Of a stretch of 6,625 nucleotides of DNA, positions 1-6,625 are shown piece after piece. The first letter of the stretch is position 1. Every line of letters starts with the position of its first letter. The notes under the pieces are model-generated. The model searched no databases and was not told where the DNA came from. It was given only the letters and a program-made list of their open reading frames with translations. The stretch is taken from the NCBI GenBank assembly GCA_944358755.1, contig CALVRY010000064.1, positions 1 to 6,625 on the forward strand. The letters are read 5' to 3'. The stretch is from an uncultured Bacilli bacterium. GTDB taxonomy: Bacteria > Bacillota_I > Bacilli_A > RFN20 > CAG-826. The position numbers and the translations under genes were made by a program.

Positions 1-122
1 TCTCCAGGATTATTAGGATCGACTGGCACATCTGGTGGATTATCATTTCCACAAGAAGCTATGCCAGGCCCAATAAGTCCACAAGTTAATAATAAACTTA
101 ACGCTAAAAATTTCTTTTTCAT
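1..122 (-). CDS. Lipoprotein, N-terminal fragment (runs off the left edge)
   Basis: An open frame starts at ATG 122-120 and runs off the left edge after 40 full codons. It encodes a signal peptide starting MKKKFLALSLLL with lipobox IASC (Cys24), then GNDNPPDVPVDPNNPG. GAGG stands 8 bases upstream, and the gene begins 19 bases after the preceding stop, so it is probably the next gene of the same operon. The post-Cys linker DVPVDPNNP is identical to that of the complete M6 protease in this window, and the DNA is similar too. A third M6-type protease is therefore a reasonable guess, but no catalytic sequence is inside the window. Cys14 within the hydrophobic stretch is unusual; LLTC there is a poorer lipobox because Thr precedes Cys and the hydrophobic run would be too short. 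Confidence 0.75.
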   Translation of the reverse strand, partial: MKKKFLALSLLLTCGLIGPGIASCGNDNPPDVPVDPNNPG

Positions 123-130
123 AATAAATA

Positions 131-134
131 CCTC
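131..134 (-). promoter_or_regulatory. Ribosome binding site of the left-edge lipoprotein
   Basis: GAGG lies 8 bases before the ATG at 122, in the 19-base gap after the 695-residue lipoprotein gene. This is the only start in the window whose binding site is outside the preceding coding region. It decides the start of the truncated gene. Confidence 0.75.
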
Positions 135-141
135 GCAAATC

Positions 142-2229
142 TTAACTATTTTCTAAAATATAGTTTTCAAGATATTCAAATCTTGTATCTCCGATATCAT
201 AGAAAGTAGATATTTCTCCACCATAATTTTCTCCATCACTAGAGCTATATGTAAGAAGTAAACTAACTCTAGTCGTATATGGTGTATCGCCATTTCTTAC
301 CATAAAGCCTGCGCCTTGAGGTAAAGCACCACTTGTATCACGTGGATAGAAATATTTTAACACAGCATTAGAAAAATTTATTCTCGAATCTTCTTCAGCA
401 AATTCAGTGGTATTCATCCAGTAATCAAAGCCCATGAGACTTGCTTTTGTATAATTTTCATAATTATAAATAGCATCATCAAAAGCTGAGAAATAGAATA
501 AATCAATGTCTTCTTCGCCATAATAAGTGCCACATCCTGGAAGAGTCATTCCAAGAGTTGCGTAATCTTTACTTCTATCAACGTTGATTCCGGTGATATT
601 TGTATTACTTGCATCATAAGAAAGAGTGAATTCATAAATTGAATCGCCTTCTTTAATGAAGCCAGAATTTAAAGATTTATTTCCATAAGCTTGAAGAAAA
701 TAATAATTCTTGGTGTAATAAACTTTAGCAAGTTCGCTGCCTGAAATAACATCCATTGAATAGTTGTGATCTTTAAACTTTTCAAGAACTGTTTTTAAAT
801 CATCGATAGATTGATTTTTTGAAGATTCACCAATATCTAAATAATTTGTAACAGCTGGAACAACAACTTCATCTACACTTGTAAAGCTTGCTGTAAATGT
901 TCCAAGATCTAAATTACTTGTTGGATTATAAGCATTAAAATGAAGTGTAAATTCATGTTTATCCCAATCATTAACTTCAAGACGTAAGTTTCTTAAAGAT
1001 CTAGTTGTTGAATCAAGTTCAAAGTAACAAATATAACCTAAGATTGCTTGAACATATGAATCAGTAATGTAATAAGAATCTTCATGTTCTTCATCAATAT
1101 ATCCAATGAAATTTGAGAATTCTAAATCACTAAATTTGTTAGTAACTACTTCTCCATAAAGTTGAGTATAAGGACCAGTTCCTTGATTTGATGGAGTTGA
1201 TGTAATTGTTAATTTTTCATCATCAAGTTCATTTAAACTAAATGTAGCGACAACGCCAGGAGTTTGGATATTTCCGGTTATGCTTCCATTTTCAGTGCTA
1301 ATATCTTCGTAAATTACAGCATTTTCTAAATAATATTGATTTTCTTTAAAAGTGTTAAATCCACCACTATCATTTCTAACACCTGTTGCATCAAGGGTAG
1401 TTTTATAGTTATTTGATTGAAGATAAGGTGCAATTAAATAATAAAATCTTTTATCAAGTGGGGTTTTAGATGTTAAGCCATCATCTAAATATTTTTTAAT
1501 TGCAGCATTTTCTGTTGTGCCAATATTATAAGCAACAACTCTAGTAGAATCTTGGAGTCCATTTCCATAATCAAGAGTCACAGCATTGATTTGAAGTTGA
1601 CCTTGTACTACTTGAAGAGTAAATGATTTTGGGATAGCTTGAGGATTATATGTCTTTCTTAAAAATACTGAAATTAATAATTCATCGTTTTTAGTATTTT
1701 TACCAAATTCATATTTATAAATGTCCCCTGCATTATATTCACTTGGTAAATAAGTATAATCAAATTCATCAAGCCCTTCACGATAATCATAGATATCAGT
1801 GACCATGATGCCTTTATTGTTGTCGATAACTGGAAGACCACTTACAACTTCGTTTCCTTCTAAATTATAAGAAAATACGCATTCTTCGTTTTTGGCGTAG
1901 CCATTAAAACCAAGATCGCCATTACTTTCTAAAGAATAATCAGTGTAACGAGTTTCTTGACGTCTTTCAACACCAATTGAAGCATATCTATCAGTATAAG
2001 AAAGGGTAAAATTATTGTTTCTTAAAGAAGCAAATAATTCTTGAAGAGCGCCTTTTGGAGCAGGAAGTTCTTCTTTGTTGTCATCATCGTTGCCTGGTTC
2101 ATCCGTATTTTGTCCAGGATTTTCTCCTGGATTATTTGGATCGTTAGGCACTGTGTCAGGATTAGAGCCACATCCAACTAAAGTAGCAAGTAAAGTTGAA
2201 AAAGTTAATATTGATAAAAATTTCTTCAT
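142..2229 (-). CDS. Large modular lipoprotein of unknown function (695 aa)
   Basis: No family is recognised. Residues 1-20 form a lipoprotein signal peptide (MKKF, a hydrophobic run, lipobox LVGC, Cys20). An acidic Pro/Asn/Gly linker with the DPNNPGENPG pattern extends to about residue 57. The remainder appears to be three diverged copies of a beta-rich module, at about 60-250, 255-465 and 474-695. The openings are NNNFT at 71-75, SNNYK at 272-276 and DHNYS at 488-492. The closings share a G-rich strand and YLxxG or an equivalent (YLDDG at 247-251, YLDIG at 463-467, FYDIG near 676-680). Module 3 carries YYTKNYYF at 504-511 and SGFIKEGDSIYEF near 522-534, which match positions in the neighbouring 575-residue protein. 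There are no transmembrane segments after the signal peptide and no catalytic motif. The start is supported by GAGG seven bases upstream. A surface binding or structural role is a guess. Confidence 0.85.
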   Translation of the reverse strand: MKKFLSILTFSTLLATLVGCGSNPDTVPNDPNNPGENPGQNTDEPGNDDDNKEELPAPKGALQELFASLRNNNFTLSYTDRYASIGVERRQETRYTDYSLESNGDLGFNGYAKNEECVFSYNLEGNEVVSGLPVIDNNKGIMVTDIYDYREGLDEFDYTYLPSEYNAGDIYKYEFGKNTKNDELLISVFLRKTYNPQAIPKSFTLQVVQGQLQINAVTLDYGNGLQDSTRVVAYNIGTTENAAIKKYLDDGLTSKTPLDKRFYYLIAPYLQSNNYKTTLDATGVRNDSGGFNTFKENQYYLENAVIYEDISTENGSITGNIQTPGVVATFSLNELDDEKLTITSTPSNQGTGPYTQLYGEVVTNKFSDLEFSNFIGYIDEEHEDSYYITDSYVQAILGYICYFELDSTTRSLRNLRLEVNDWDKHEFTLHFNAYNPTSNLDLGTFTASFTSVDEVVVPAVTNYLDIGESSKNQSIDDLKTVLEKFKDHNYSMDVISGSELAKVYYTKNYYFLQAYGNKSLNSGFIKEGDSIYEFTLSYDASNTNITGINVDRSKDYATLGMTLPGCGTYYGEEDIDLFYFSAFDDAIYNYENYTKASLMGFDYWMNTTEFAEEDSRINFSNAVLKYFYPRDTSGALPQGAGFMVRNGDTPYTTRVSLLLTYSSSDGENYGGEISTFYDIGDTRFEYLENYILENS
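145..2052 (-). repeat. Three diverged protein modules within the 695-residue lipoprotein
   Basis: The copies cover about residues 60-250 (2052-1480), 255-465 (1467-835) and 474-695 (810-145), spaced by roughly 200-220 residues. Each opens with a helix (LQELFASLRN, FYYLIAPYLQ, LKTVLEKFKD) running into N(F/Y)(T/K/S), and each ends with a Gly-containing strand followed by a short helix (YLDDG, YLDIG, YLENYILENS). The module resembles those of the adjacent 575-residue protein. The middle copy is the least clear in its first half. Confidence 0.5.
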
Positions 2230-2231
2230 AA

Positions 2232-3959
2232 TTATTCCTCGCTATAAAGACTATTAATCATATCTTCGGCGCCTTTAAAGGAGGTTGAGCCAAAGTTAGA
2301 ATAGGTATAATAAATTTTTTGTTCGCCAGTTGGTCCGCCATTTAAACTAGCCATAACGCCAAGACCAATATTTGCTGATTTGATGGTATCGTCTTCTTTT
2401 TCAATCGTTAAATAAGATCTTGTAATATAGTCCATCCAAGTAGTTGTTGGTTGATAACCCCAGCCAAAGATACCATTTGCAAGAGCTGAAAGAATATCAG
2501 TATTACTTGATACATAATCTAATTCATTTACTTCGCTTGGATCGGCTTTTTCATATAAAGAAGCTGAAATTGCAGTAAATACACTAGAAGAAAGGTAGAA
2601 AGTTGCACTTGCACCTGAGACATAAAAATCACCAACGGTGTCATACCATTCAGAATAAACTTTCCATTCGTATTTTCCTTCAGTTGCTGCCCATTCATAG
2701 ACCATCATCTTGCCATTTTCGTCTTCGGTGATATATAAAATACCAACTTCTCCCATTGTAGGAAGTGAATCGACATATTTATATTGTGTAGATTCGGTTT
2801 CGACAGGTCCAATGAAGTTCATAAAATAAATTGAGCCATCATCTCTGATTCTGAATTCATAACAAGCATCATAATCCATTGTCATATCTGTTGGAGTTGA
2901 TGACAAATTACCAGTTTCGTCAAAAGTGTAAACTGGAACAGTTGTATTTGCTTTAATTAAAGCAAAGCCAAAATCAGCATATTTTGGATCATCGTATAAG
3001 AAAGCGAAATAATCATTTGTACAATAAATTGTATAACCTGGTTCGTTTAAATGACCATTAGCTTCAAGAAGATAGATTCCTCTCATCGTAAAGTTATTTT
3101 GATCAAGCAAGTTATTTAATGCTTTAACTTCACTATATTCTTTAACGCCTTCTAGTCCCTTATTTAAAACAGCATCATTTACAAAATCAATTTTTGTAGT
3201 TTCTTGAGGAGTAAATTTGCCTTTAATTGTGCCATACATTCCTAGATCAAGAGTTGTTTCAAAAATACAATTTTCTAAATCAATAATTTGAATGTAAAAA
3301 GCGTTAATATAATTAGAAATCGACATTCCATAGCTTGACATAAATTGGAAAACAGACATTGTTTCATCATCTAAAATGACAAATCTATTTCCGCCAAGAT
3401 AGGAATAACCTTCATCTTTAAGTGTATCTAAAGTATCAGCGAGTTGAGAAATATGAGCTACAGTTAAAGCTGAATAAAGTTCAGTTGTAATTTCATTTGA
3501 TGTATATCCAGAATATTCATAAATAGAAGGATAAACATTTTTCTCATCTTCACTTAAATAATATTTAAAAAGATAGTGTTTGTCTTTTGTTTGAGCATAG
3601 CCAAATGTATCACTGGTATCACTTTCGGTATACCATGCATTTGGTGTGTAATATTGCATTGCGCGATCAGTTGTGCCGGAAACATTGACAGTTACTTCAT
3701 AAGTAAATTTTGTTTGTTTTGAAGCATTTTCAAGCAAAACCTCAATATTTTTATTGTTTTCATCAGTGAAGTTGTCTTGCTCTTCGTTGCCTTCGAGTCC
3801 ACCATCATAACTTGGTGATTCAACGTGGTCACTAGAAGAGCCACCATTTTCGCCACTTGTGTCGCCTCCTGGATTATATCCAGGTTCAGGATTTGTGGTG
3901 CAGCCTGTAACAACAGTTAATAAAGCAAGAGCAGAAACAAGTAAAATCTTATTCTTCAT
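2232..3959 (-). CDS. Large modular lipoprotein of unknown function (575 aa)
   Basis: I do not recognise this family. The first 20 residues are a clear lipoprotein signal peptide (MKNK, a hydrophobic run, lipobox VTGC, Cys20). A Gly/Ser/Glu/Asp-rich spacer runs to about residue 67. The rest is rich in Tyr, Thr and acidic residues and looks like beta strands with a few short helices. Two related modules can be traced, at about 68-268 and 276-575. Each opens with a helix ending in (N/K)FT, then a strand motif (YYTPNAWY at 103-110; YCTNDYF at 312-318), then a Gly-Phe/Tyr strand (FGYAQTK; FGFALIK). Each closes with a G-containing strand and a short helix. The second module is longer, with an insert of roughly 90 residues. 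No catalytic motif is visible. It starts inside the end of the protease gene (11-base overlap) and ends 2 bases before the next lipoprotein gene. A binding, sensing or scaffold role at the cell surface is inference. Confidence 0.85.
   Translation of the reverse strand: MKNKILLVSALALLTVVTGCTTNPEPGYNPGGDTSGENGGSSSDHVESPSYDGGLEGNEEQDNFTDENNKNIEVLLENASKQTKFTYEVTVNVSGTTDRAMQYYTPNAWYTESDTSDTFGYAQTKDKHYLFKYYLSEDEKNVYPSIYEYSGYTSNEITTELYSALTVAHISQLADTLDTLKDEGYSYLGGNRFVILDDETMSVFQFMSSYGMSISNYINAFYIQIIDLENCIFETTLDLGMYGTIKGKFTPQETTKIDFVNDAVLNKGLEGVKEYSEVKALNNLLDQNNFTMRGIYLLEANGHLNEPGYTIYCTNDYFAFLYDDPKYADFGFALIKANTTVPVYTFDETGNLSSTPTDMTMDYDACYEFRIRDDGSIYFMNFIGPVETESTQYKYVDSLPTMGEVGILYITEDENGKMMVYEWAATEGKYEWKVYSEWYDTVGDFYVSGASATFYLSSSVFTAISASLYEKADPSEVNELDYVSSNTDILSALANGIFGWGYQPTTTWMDYITRSYLTIEKEDDTIKSANIGLGVMASLNGGPTGEQKIYYTYSNFGSTSFKGAEDMINSLYSEE
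2235..3758 (-). repeat. Two diverged protein modules within the 575-residue lipoprotein
   Basis: Module A covers about residues 68-268 (3758-3156) and module B about residues 276-575 (3134-2235). The shared order is: an opening helix ending in FT (KFTY at 84-87, NNFT at 288-291), a Tyr-rich strand (YYTPNAWY, YCTNDYF), an FGY/FGF strand with Lys, a central region with a short helix (near 200-217 and 484-500), paired strands, and a closing strand plus helix (DLGMYGTI; YSNFGSTS). The repeat is visible at protein pattern level only, not as DNA identity, and the boundaries are approximate. Confidence 0.5.
2237..2240 (-). promoter_or_regulatory. Ribosome binding site of the 695-residue lipoprotein
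   Basis: GAGG lies 7 bases before the ATG at 2229. It is made by the last sense codons (GAG GAA) of the upstream gene immediately before its TAA, so stop, binding site and start are packed into 14 bases. Confidence 0.75.
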
Positions 3960-5553
3960 AACTTACCCCCACTTTATAGGAGAATAATGAGCCATCATTA
4001 AATTTTCCATCACGGAAGAAAGCACTATGTTTTTCCATTGAGAAAGTATCGCCATTTCTAAAATAGCTTCTTAATCTTTGGTAGCCACCATTTGAGAATG
4101 TATCTTTTCCGTTTGCTTCAATTAAACGGATTTCATCGAATAAATTGACTGTGTTATCAAGACCAAAGTTAAGGTTATACATATCGTCATTTCTTGAATT
4201 TGTAATAGGCACGACAAGACCATCATTTTTCTCTTTGCCATCATATTCGCCAATAGTATAAACACCATTTAAATCATCACTGGTGATAGTATAAAGTCTC
4301 TTATCGATATGATAAATTCTAACGCCTTTTCCTTGAGGAGCAAGAACTGCATCGTATTGATCAAAACTATCAATTCTATTTAATCCTTCGTTTGTGTAAA
4401 GTTCAACAATCATATATTCGCTAAATGGATTAAATTTGTTTGTAACTTCTGCTGCATCATCTTGAATTACGATTAAAGCGTTCTCGTTTTGCATGGATTT
4501 TAAATCAATTTCTGCATCTCCATAAACAAGATATGGTTTTGTCCAACCAAGTAACATCTTTGAATATGAGTTGTGATCGATGATGTTGTTATCCATCATA
4601 TCAACTTTTCCAAGAGGAGAATAAGCTGCTCCACCATCTGTAGAATAATAATCTTGTAAGCCAAGGAAGTGGCCAGTTTCGTGGATATAGGTATGAGCAT
4701 CAAGAGAAGATGCACCATATCCTTCATACATAAAGTCATAACTTGCCCAACCATATAAATTGACAATTGGTGCATCAACATTTGGATCAACATCTCTTTG
4801 GTTTGTCCAAGATGTGTATGCCCAGAAATTCATATCTTCAAGATTTGGTCCGCCATTTGTATAATTTGGTGCACTATAAACAAGCCACACTGCATCAAGA
4901 TAACCATCTGTATCGCTATCAAAAGATTTTAAAGCGTCACTTTGTTTAGCGCGATAATCTTCAACAGCATCTTTTACAATTTGATCGGTGACTGAGCTAG
5001 TAACTTGAGTAGCGGATGTGTAACCAAGTTCTTCTTTAACGTCATACCAATCAGTTACTGTGCCAGTAATGTTGAGTTTTCCATAGCTAGATTCTTTATA
5101 AAAAGAAGCTAAACTTCCAAATTCAAGACGGTCGTCTTTTTCTGGGTCACCAAAGAATAAAGTTTCAAGGTCATCATGAACTTTGTCTTTGTCGTCAGTG
5201 CCGTTATTATCAAGATCAATTTCAGTATATTCTGGAATTAAAACAGGAACGACAAGAATGTTGACCTCACCAAGAGAAGGCATAACTTGAGTGTTATAAA
5301 ATGCTTCTTTTTCAAAATCAGACAAAGTCATTGTGATTTCAACATCACTTGGGTTATAGACTTTATTTTCAACATTAGCGTCAGTTGAAACACTAATTTT
5401 AGCAGTTTCTTTATATTTGACTTCTGGTTCGTTAGGATTGTTTGGATTATTAGGATCAACAGGAACATCTGGTTGATCTCCTCCACAACTAACAAGAGGT
5501 AAACTAACGATGAGGCCAAGTGCTAATAAAGGTAATAATCTTTTCTTACTCAT
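3949..5553 (-). CDS. M6-type zinc metalloprotease lipoprotein
   Basis: A complete 534-residue secreted protease, predicted to be anchored in the membrane by a lipid. Residues 1-23 are a lipoprotein signal peptide (MSKKR, a hydrophobic run, lipobox LVSC with Cys23). A Pro/Asn linker containing DVPVDPNNP follows. The M6 features appear in order: a core beta strand near 97-106 (VNILVVPVLI), FYKESSYGKLNITG near 151-164, a calcium-loop-like DSDTDGYLD at 212-220, the zinc motif HETGHFLGLQD at 291-301 with Glu292 as catalytic base, the Met-turn VDMMDNN at 317-323, NPFSEYMIVELY near 375-386, and GVRIYHIDKR near 410-419. The family cleaves extracellular proteins; this protein's target is unknown. The start is supported by AGGAG six bases upstream and by the signal peptide beginning exactly there. 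It overlaps the paralogous protease upstream by 8 bases and the next lipoprotein gene by 11. No sortase signal or C-terminal membrane segment is seen. Confidence 0.92.
   Translation of the reverse strand: MSKKRLLPLLALGLIVSLPLVSCGGDQPDVPVDPNNPNNPNEPEVKYKETAKISVSTDANVENKVYNPSDVEITMTLSDFEKEAFYNTQVMPSLGEVNILVVPVLIPEYTEIDLDNNGTDDKDKVHDDLETLFFGDPEKDDRLEFGSLASFYKESSYGKLNITGTVTDWYDVKEELGYTSATQVTSSVTDQIVKDAVEDYRAKQSDALKSFDSDTDGYLDAVWLVYSAPNYTNGGPNLEDMNFWAYTSWTNQRDVDPNVDAPIVNLYGWASYDFMYEGYGASSLDAHTYIHETGHFLGLQDYYSTDGGAAYSPLGKVDMMDNNIIDHNSYSKMLLGWTKPYLVYGDAEIDLKSMQNENALIVIQDDAAEVTNKFNPFSEYMIVELYTNEGLNRIDSFDQYDAVLAPQGKGVRIYHIDKRLYTITSDDLNGVYTIGEYDGKEKNDGLVVPITNSRNDDMYNLNFGLDNTVNLFDEIRLIEANGKDTFSNGGYQRLRSYFRNGDTFSMEKHSAFFRDGKFNDGSLFSYKVGVSYEE
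3966..3970 (-). promoter_or_regulatory. Ribosome binding site (unusual GGGGG) of the 575-residue lipoprotein
   Basis: The start at 3959 is preceded by GTGGGGGTAAGTT. The only purine-rich core is GGGGG, 6 bases from the ATG. It is a weaker match to the anti-Shine-Dalgarno than those of the neighbouring genes and lies within codons of the protease C-terminus (VGVSYEE). The 11-base overlap may compensate through translational coupling. Confidence 0.6.
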
Positions 5554-6625
5554 AATCTACTCCTACTAAAGTTTCTACACATATTTTAAAAGGTAATTCG
5601 CTTCCACTATTGAAAGTGTAAGTTGCATTAAAGAATTGATAACCAAAGGTATAAATATCAAATGGATTGCTATCAGTTTTCCATAAAGTTTCGCCAGTTG
5701 CATAGCCATCAACCATACCAGTTGATACAAGATCAAAGGTATTTGTGCCATGAGCTTCAATTAGTCTTAATCTTTCATAGAAATTATATTTTTCATTTAA
5801 TTGGAAACTTGTACTTTCATTCCTTTCATTTGATATAGCCATGATGATTGCTTCATTATCTTTAAGTTGTTTTCCATCCCATTCAAGATTTGAATAGTCC
5901 CAAGATAATTTTTGACCAATCGCTGAATTTACGACAGTACATTTAAAGATTCTTGAATCAACGTGCCAGATTCTGACACCAGTATCAGCAATACAATTTT
6001 CTCTTCCATGGACAAAATATCCATCACTTCCAAATGTATCTTTATAGTTAAGTCCAAGTGGAGAATATAAATCAATTAAGATATATTCGCTAAATGGATT
6101 GAATTCATAGACATAGTTTTCTTTTTCTTCTTCGCTTAATTCTTCAATTTCTGCAGAGATTTTTTCCCAATTAGAAGGAATTACAATTACTGAGTGATCA
6201 TCATATGTATTATATGGTAGAAGAATTTCGCTACTTCCATAAACAACATAAGGTGTAATCCAACCAAGAGCAAGTTTTGAATATGGATCAAAATCGCCAA
6301 TATTTTGATCCATCATATTTGATGAACCAGTTGGACGGCGTGAATCACTTGTGTATAAATCATCTAAACCAAGTAAATGACCTGTTTCATGAATATAGGT
6401 ATGGGAATCAAGAGGTATAGAACTTAAATCACTAAAATCAGGAACGTCAAATGTAACACCATTTAATTCTCTTGTTGAATAATCCGCATAAGCTGAATAA
6501 AGTTGGTCAAAACTAGACCAAGAGAAACCAGATGTTGTTGGTTTTTCAAGGTTTGGTTCGTCTCCATACCAATCCCAGCTTGTGAAGTTCCAAAAAGCTT
6601 CGTTTGTATCTTCTTTGCTACTCTC
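5546..6625 (-). CDS. M6-type zinc metalloprotease, C-terminal part (5' end beyond window)
   Basis: This is a secreted zinc endopeptidase of the M6 (immune inhibitor A-like) type. The frame is open without a stop to the right edge, giving 359 residues, so the Met codon at 6316 is internal: it is the first Met of the Met-turn. Fragment residues 79-89 read HETGHLLGLDD (codons 6391-6359), the zinc-binding and catalytic motif. NMMDQN follows at 103-108. Further M6 hallmarks are NPFSEY and GVRIWHVDSR. Aligned with the downstream protease, about 230 N-terminal residues are missing, so a signal peptide cannot be seen. Relative to that paralog it has about 20 extra residues before the active-site helix and a Glu/Lys-rich insert of about 15 residues (near 6166-6107). 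Its last codons overlap the next gene by 8 bases. The metalloprotease identity is secure by motif; the substrate is unknown. Confidence 0.88.
   Translation of the reverse strand, partial: ESSKEDTNEAFWNFTSWDWYGDEPNLEKPTTSGFSWSSFDQLYSAYADYSTRELNGVTFDVPDFSDLSSIPLDSHTYIHETGHLLGLDDLYTSDSRRPTGSSNMMDQNIGDFDPYSKLALGWITPYVVYGSSEILLPYNTYDDHSVIVIPSNWEKISAEIEELSEEEKENYVYEFNPFSEYILIDLYSPLGLNYKDTFGSDGYFVHGRENCIADTGVRIWHVDSRIFKCTVVNSAIGQKLSWDYSNLEWDGKQLKDNEAIIMAISNERNESTSFQLNEKYNFYERLRLIEAHGTNTFDLVSTGMVDGYATGETLWKTDSNPFDIYTFGYQFFNATYTFNSGSELPFKICVETLVGVDYE
5560..5564 (-). promoter_or_regulatory. Ribosome binding site of the complete M6 protease
   Basis: AGGAG lies 6 bases before the ATG at 5553, inside the final codons of the upstream protease gene (which encode VGVDYE then stop). 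The start ATG overlaps that gene's last codons as ATGAGTAA, an arrangement that suits reinitiation by ribosomes finishing the upstream gene. Confidence 0.8.

Noticed and set aside
2101..2160. Short DNA repeats in the linker regions (also near 7-37 and 5420-5475) as a possible repeat array
   Set aside because: They are explained by Pro/Asn/Gly codons of DPNNP-type linkers. There is no regular spacing or palindrome, so not CRISPR or an attachment site.
2075..2257. Plus-strand open frame of 60 codons
   Set aside because: It lies antisense to the signal peptide and linker codons of the 695-residue lipoprotein. Its Pro/Gly/Ser-rich sequence is what the reverse of a DPNNPGENPG linker gives.
3652..3672. 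Hairpin or terminator signals inside the coding regions
   Set aside because: Scanning by eye, I found no GC-rich stem followed by a T-run in the minus-strand direction at any gene junction. The junctions are too short to hold one.
4767..4949. Plus-strand open frame within the M6 protease gene
   Set aside because: It is antisense to well-conserved M6 sequence, with low-complexity His/Leu composition and no ribosome binding site of its own that I could see.
5546..6316. Treating the Met at 6316 as the true start of the upstream protease
   Set aside because: The frame continues without a stop to 6625 and encodes the HETGH zinc motif just upstream. The Met at 6316 is part of the conserved MMD Met-turn.
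1..6625. Recoded TGA (Mollicutes-type code)
   Set aside because: Trp residues at conserved positions are encoded by TGG, and the frames need no TGA read-through. The stops are TAA, so nothing points to code 4.

Overview
The window is AT-rich and wholly coding on the minus strand, so transcription runs from position 6625 towards 1. It holds three complete genes and two genes cut by the window edges. Reading in the direction of transcription these are: the 3' part of an M6-type metalloprotease (6625-5546), a complete M6-type metalloprotease lipoprotein (5553-3949), two large lipoproteins of unrecognised family (3959-2232 and 2229-142), and the first 40 codons of another lipoprotein (122-1). No stretch longer than about 20 bases lacks a gene. 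I see no RNA gene, mobile element, CRISPR array, terminator or internal promoter.

The genes are packed like one operon. The two protease genes overlap by 8 bases, the second protease and the 575-residue lipoprotein overlap by 11 bases, the two unknown lipoproteins are separated by 2 bases, and the last gene follows after 19 bases. Each start inside the window has a purine-rich Shine-Dalgarno-like stretch 6-8 bases upstream, and three of these lie inside the end of the preceding gene, which suggests translational coupling.

All four visible N-termini are lipoprotein signal peptides: Lys-rich start, short hydrophobic stretch, lipobox ending in Cys. Each is followed by a Pro/Asn/Gly/Asp-rich linker, often containing DPNNP. 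This is the layout of surface lipoproteins of low-GC Firmicutes (Bacilli) and their relatives. The standard code applies (TGG for Trp, TAA stops). The style recalls uncultured gut-type Bacilli, but that placement is inference from composition and architecture only.

The two proteases are diverged paralogs that both keep the HExxHxxGxxD zinc motif and a following MMD Met-turn. The two unknown lipoproteins appear to be built from a repeated beta-rich module of roughly 200 residues or more: two copies in one protein and three in the other. The likely picture is a locus for surface-anchored extracellular proteolysis plus large binding or scaffold lipoproteins. The protease assignment is well supported; the role of the modular lipoproteins is unknown.
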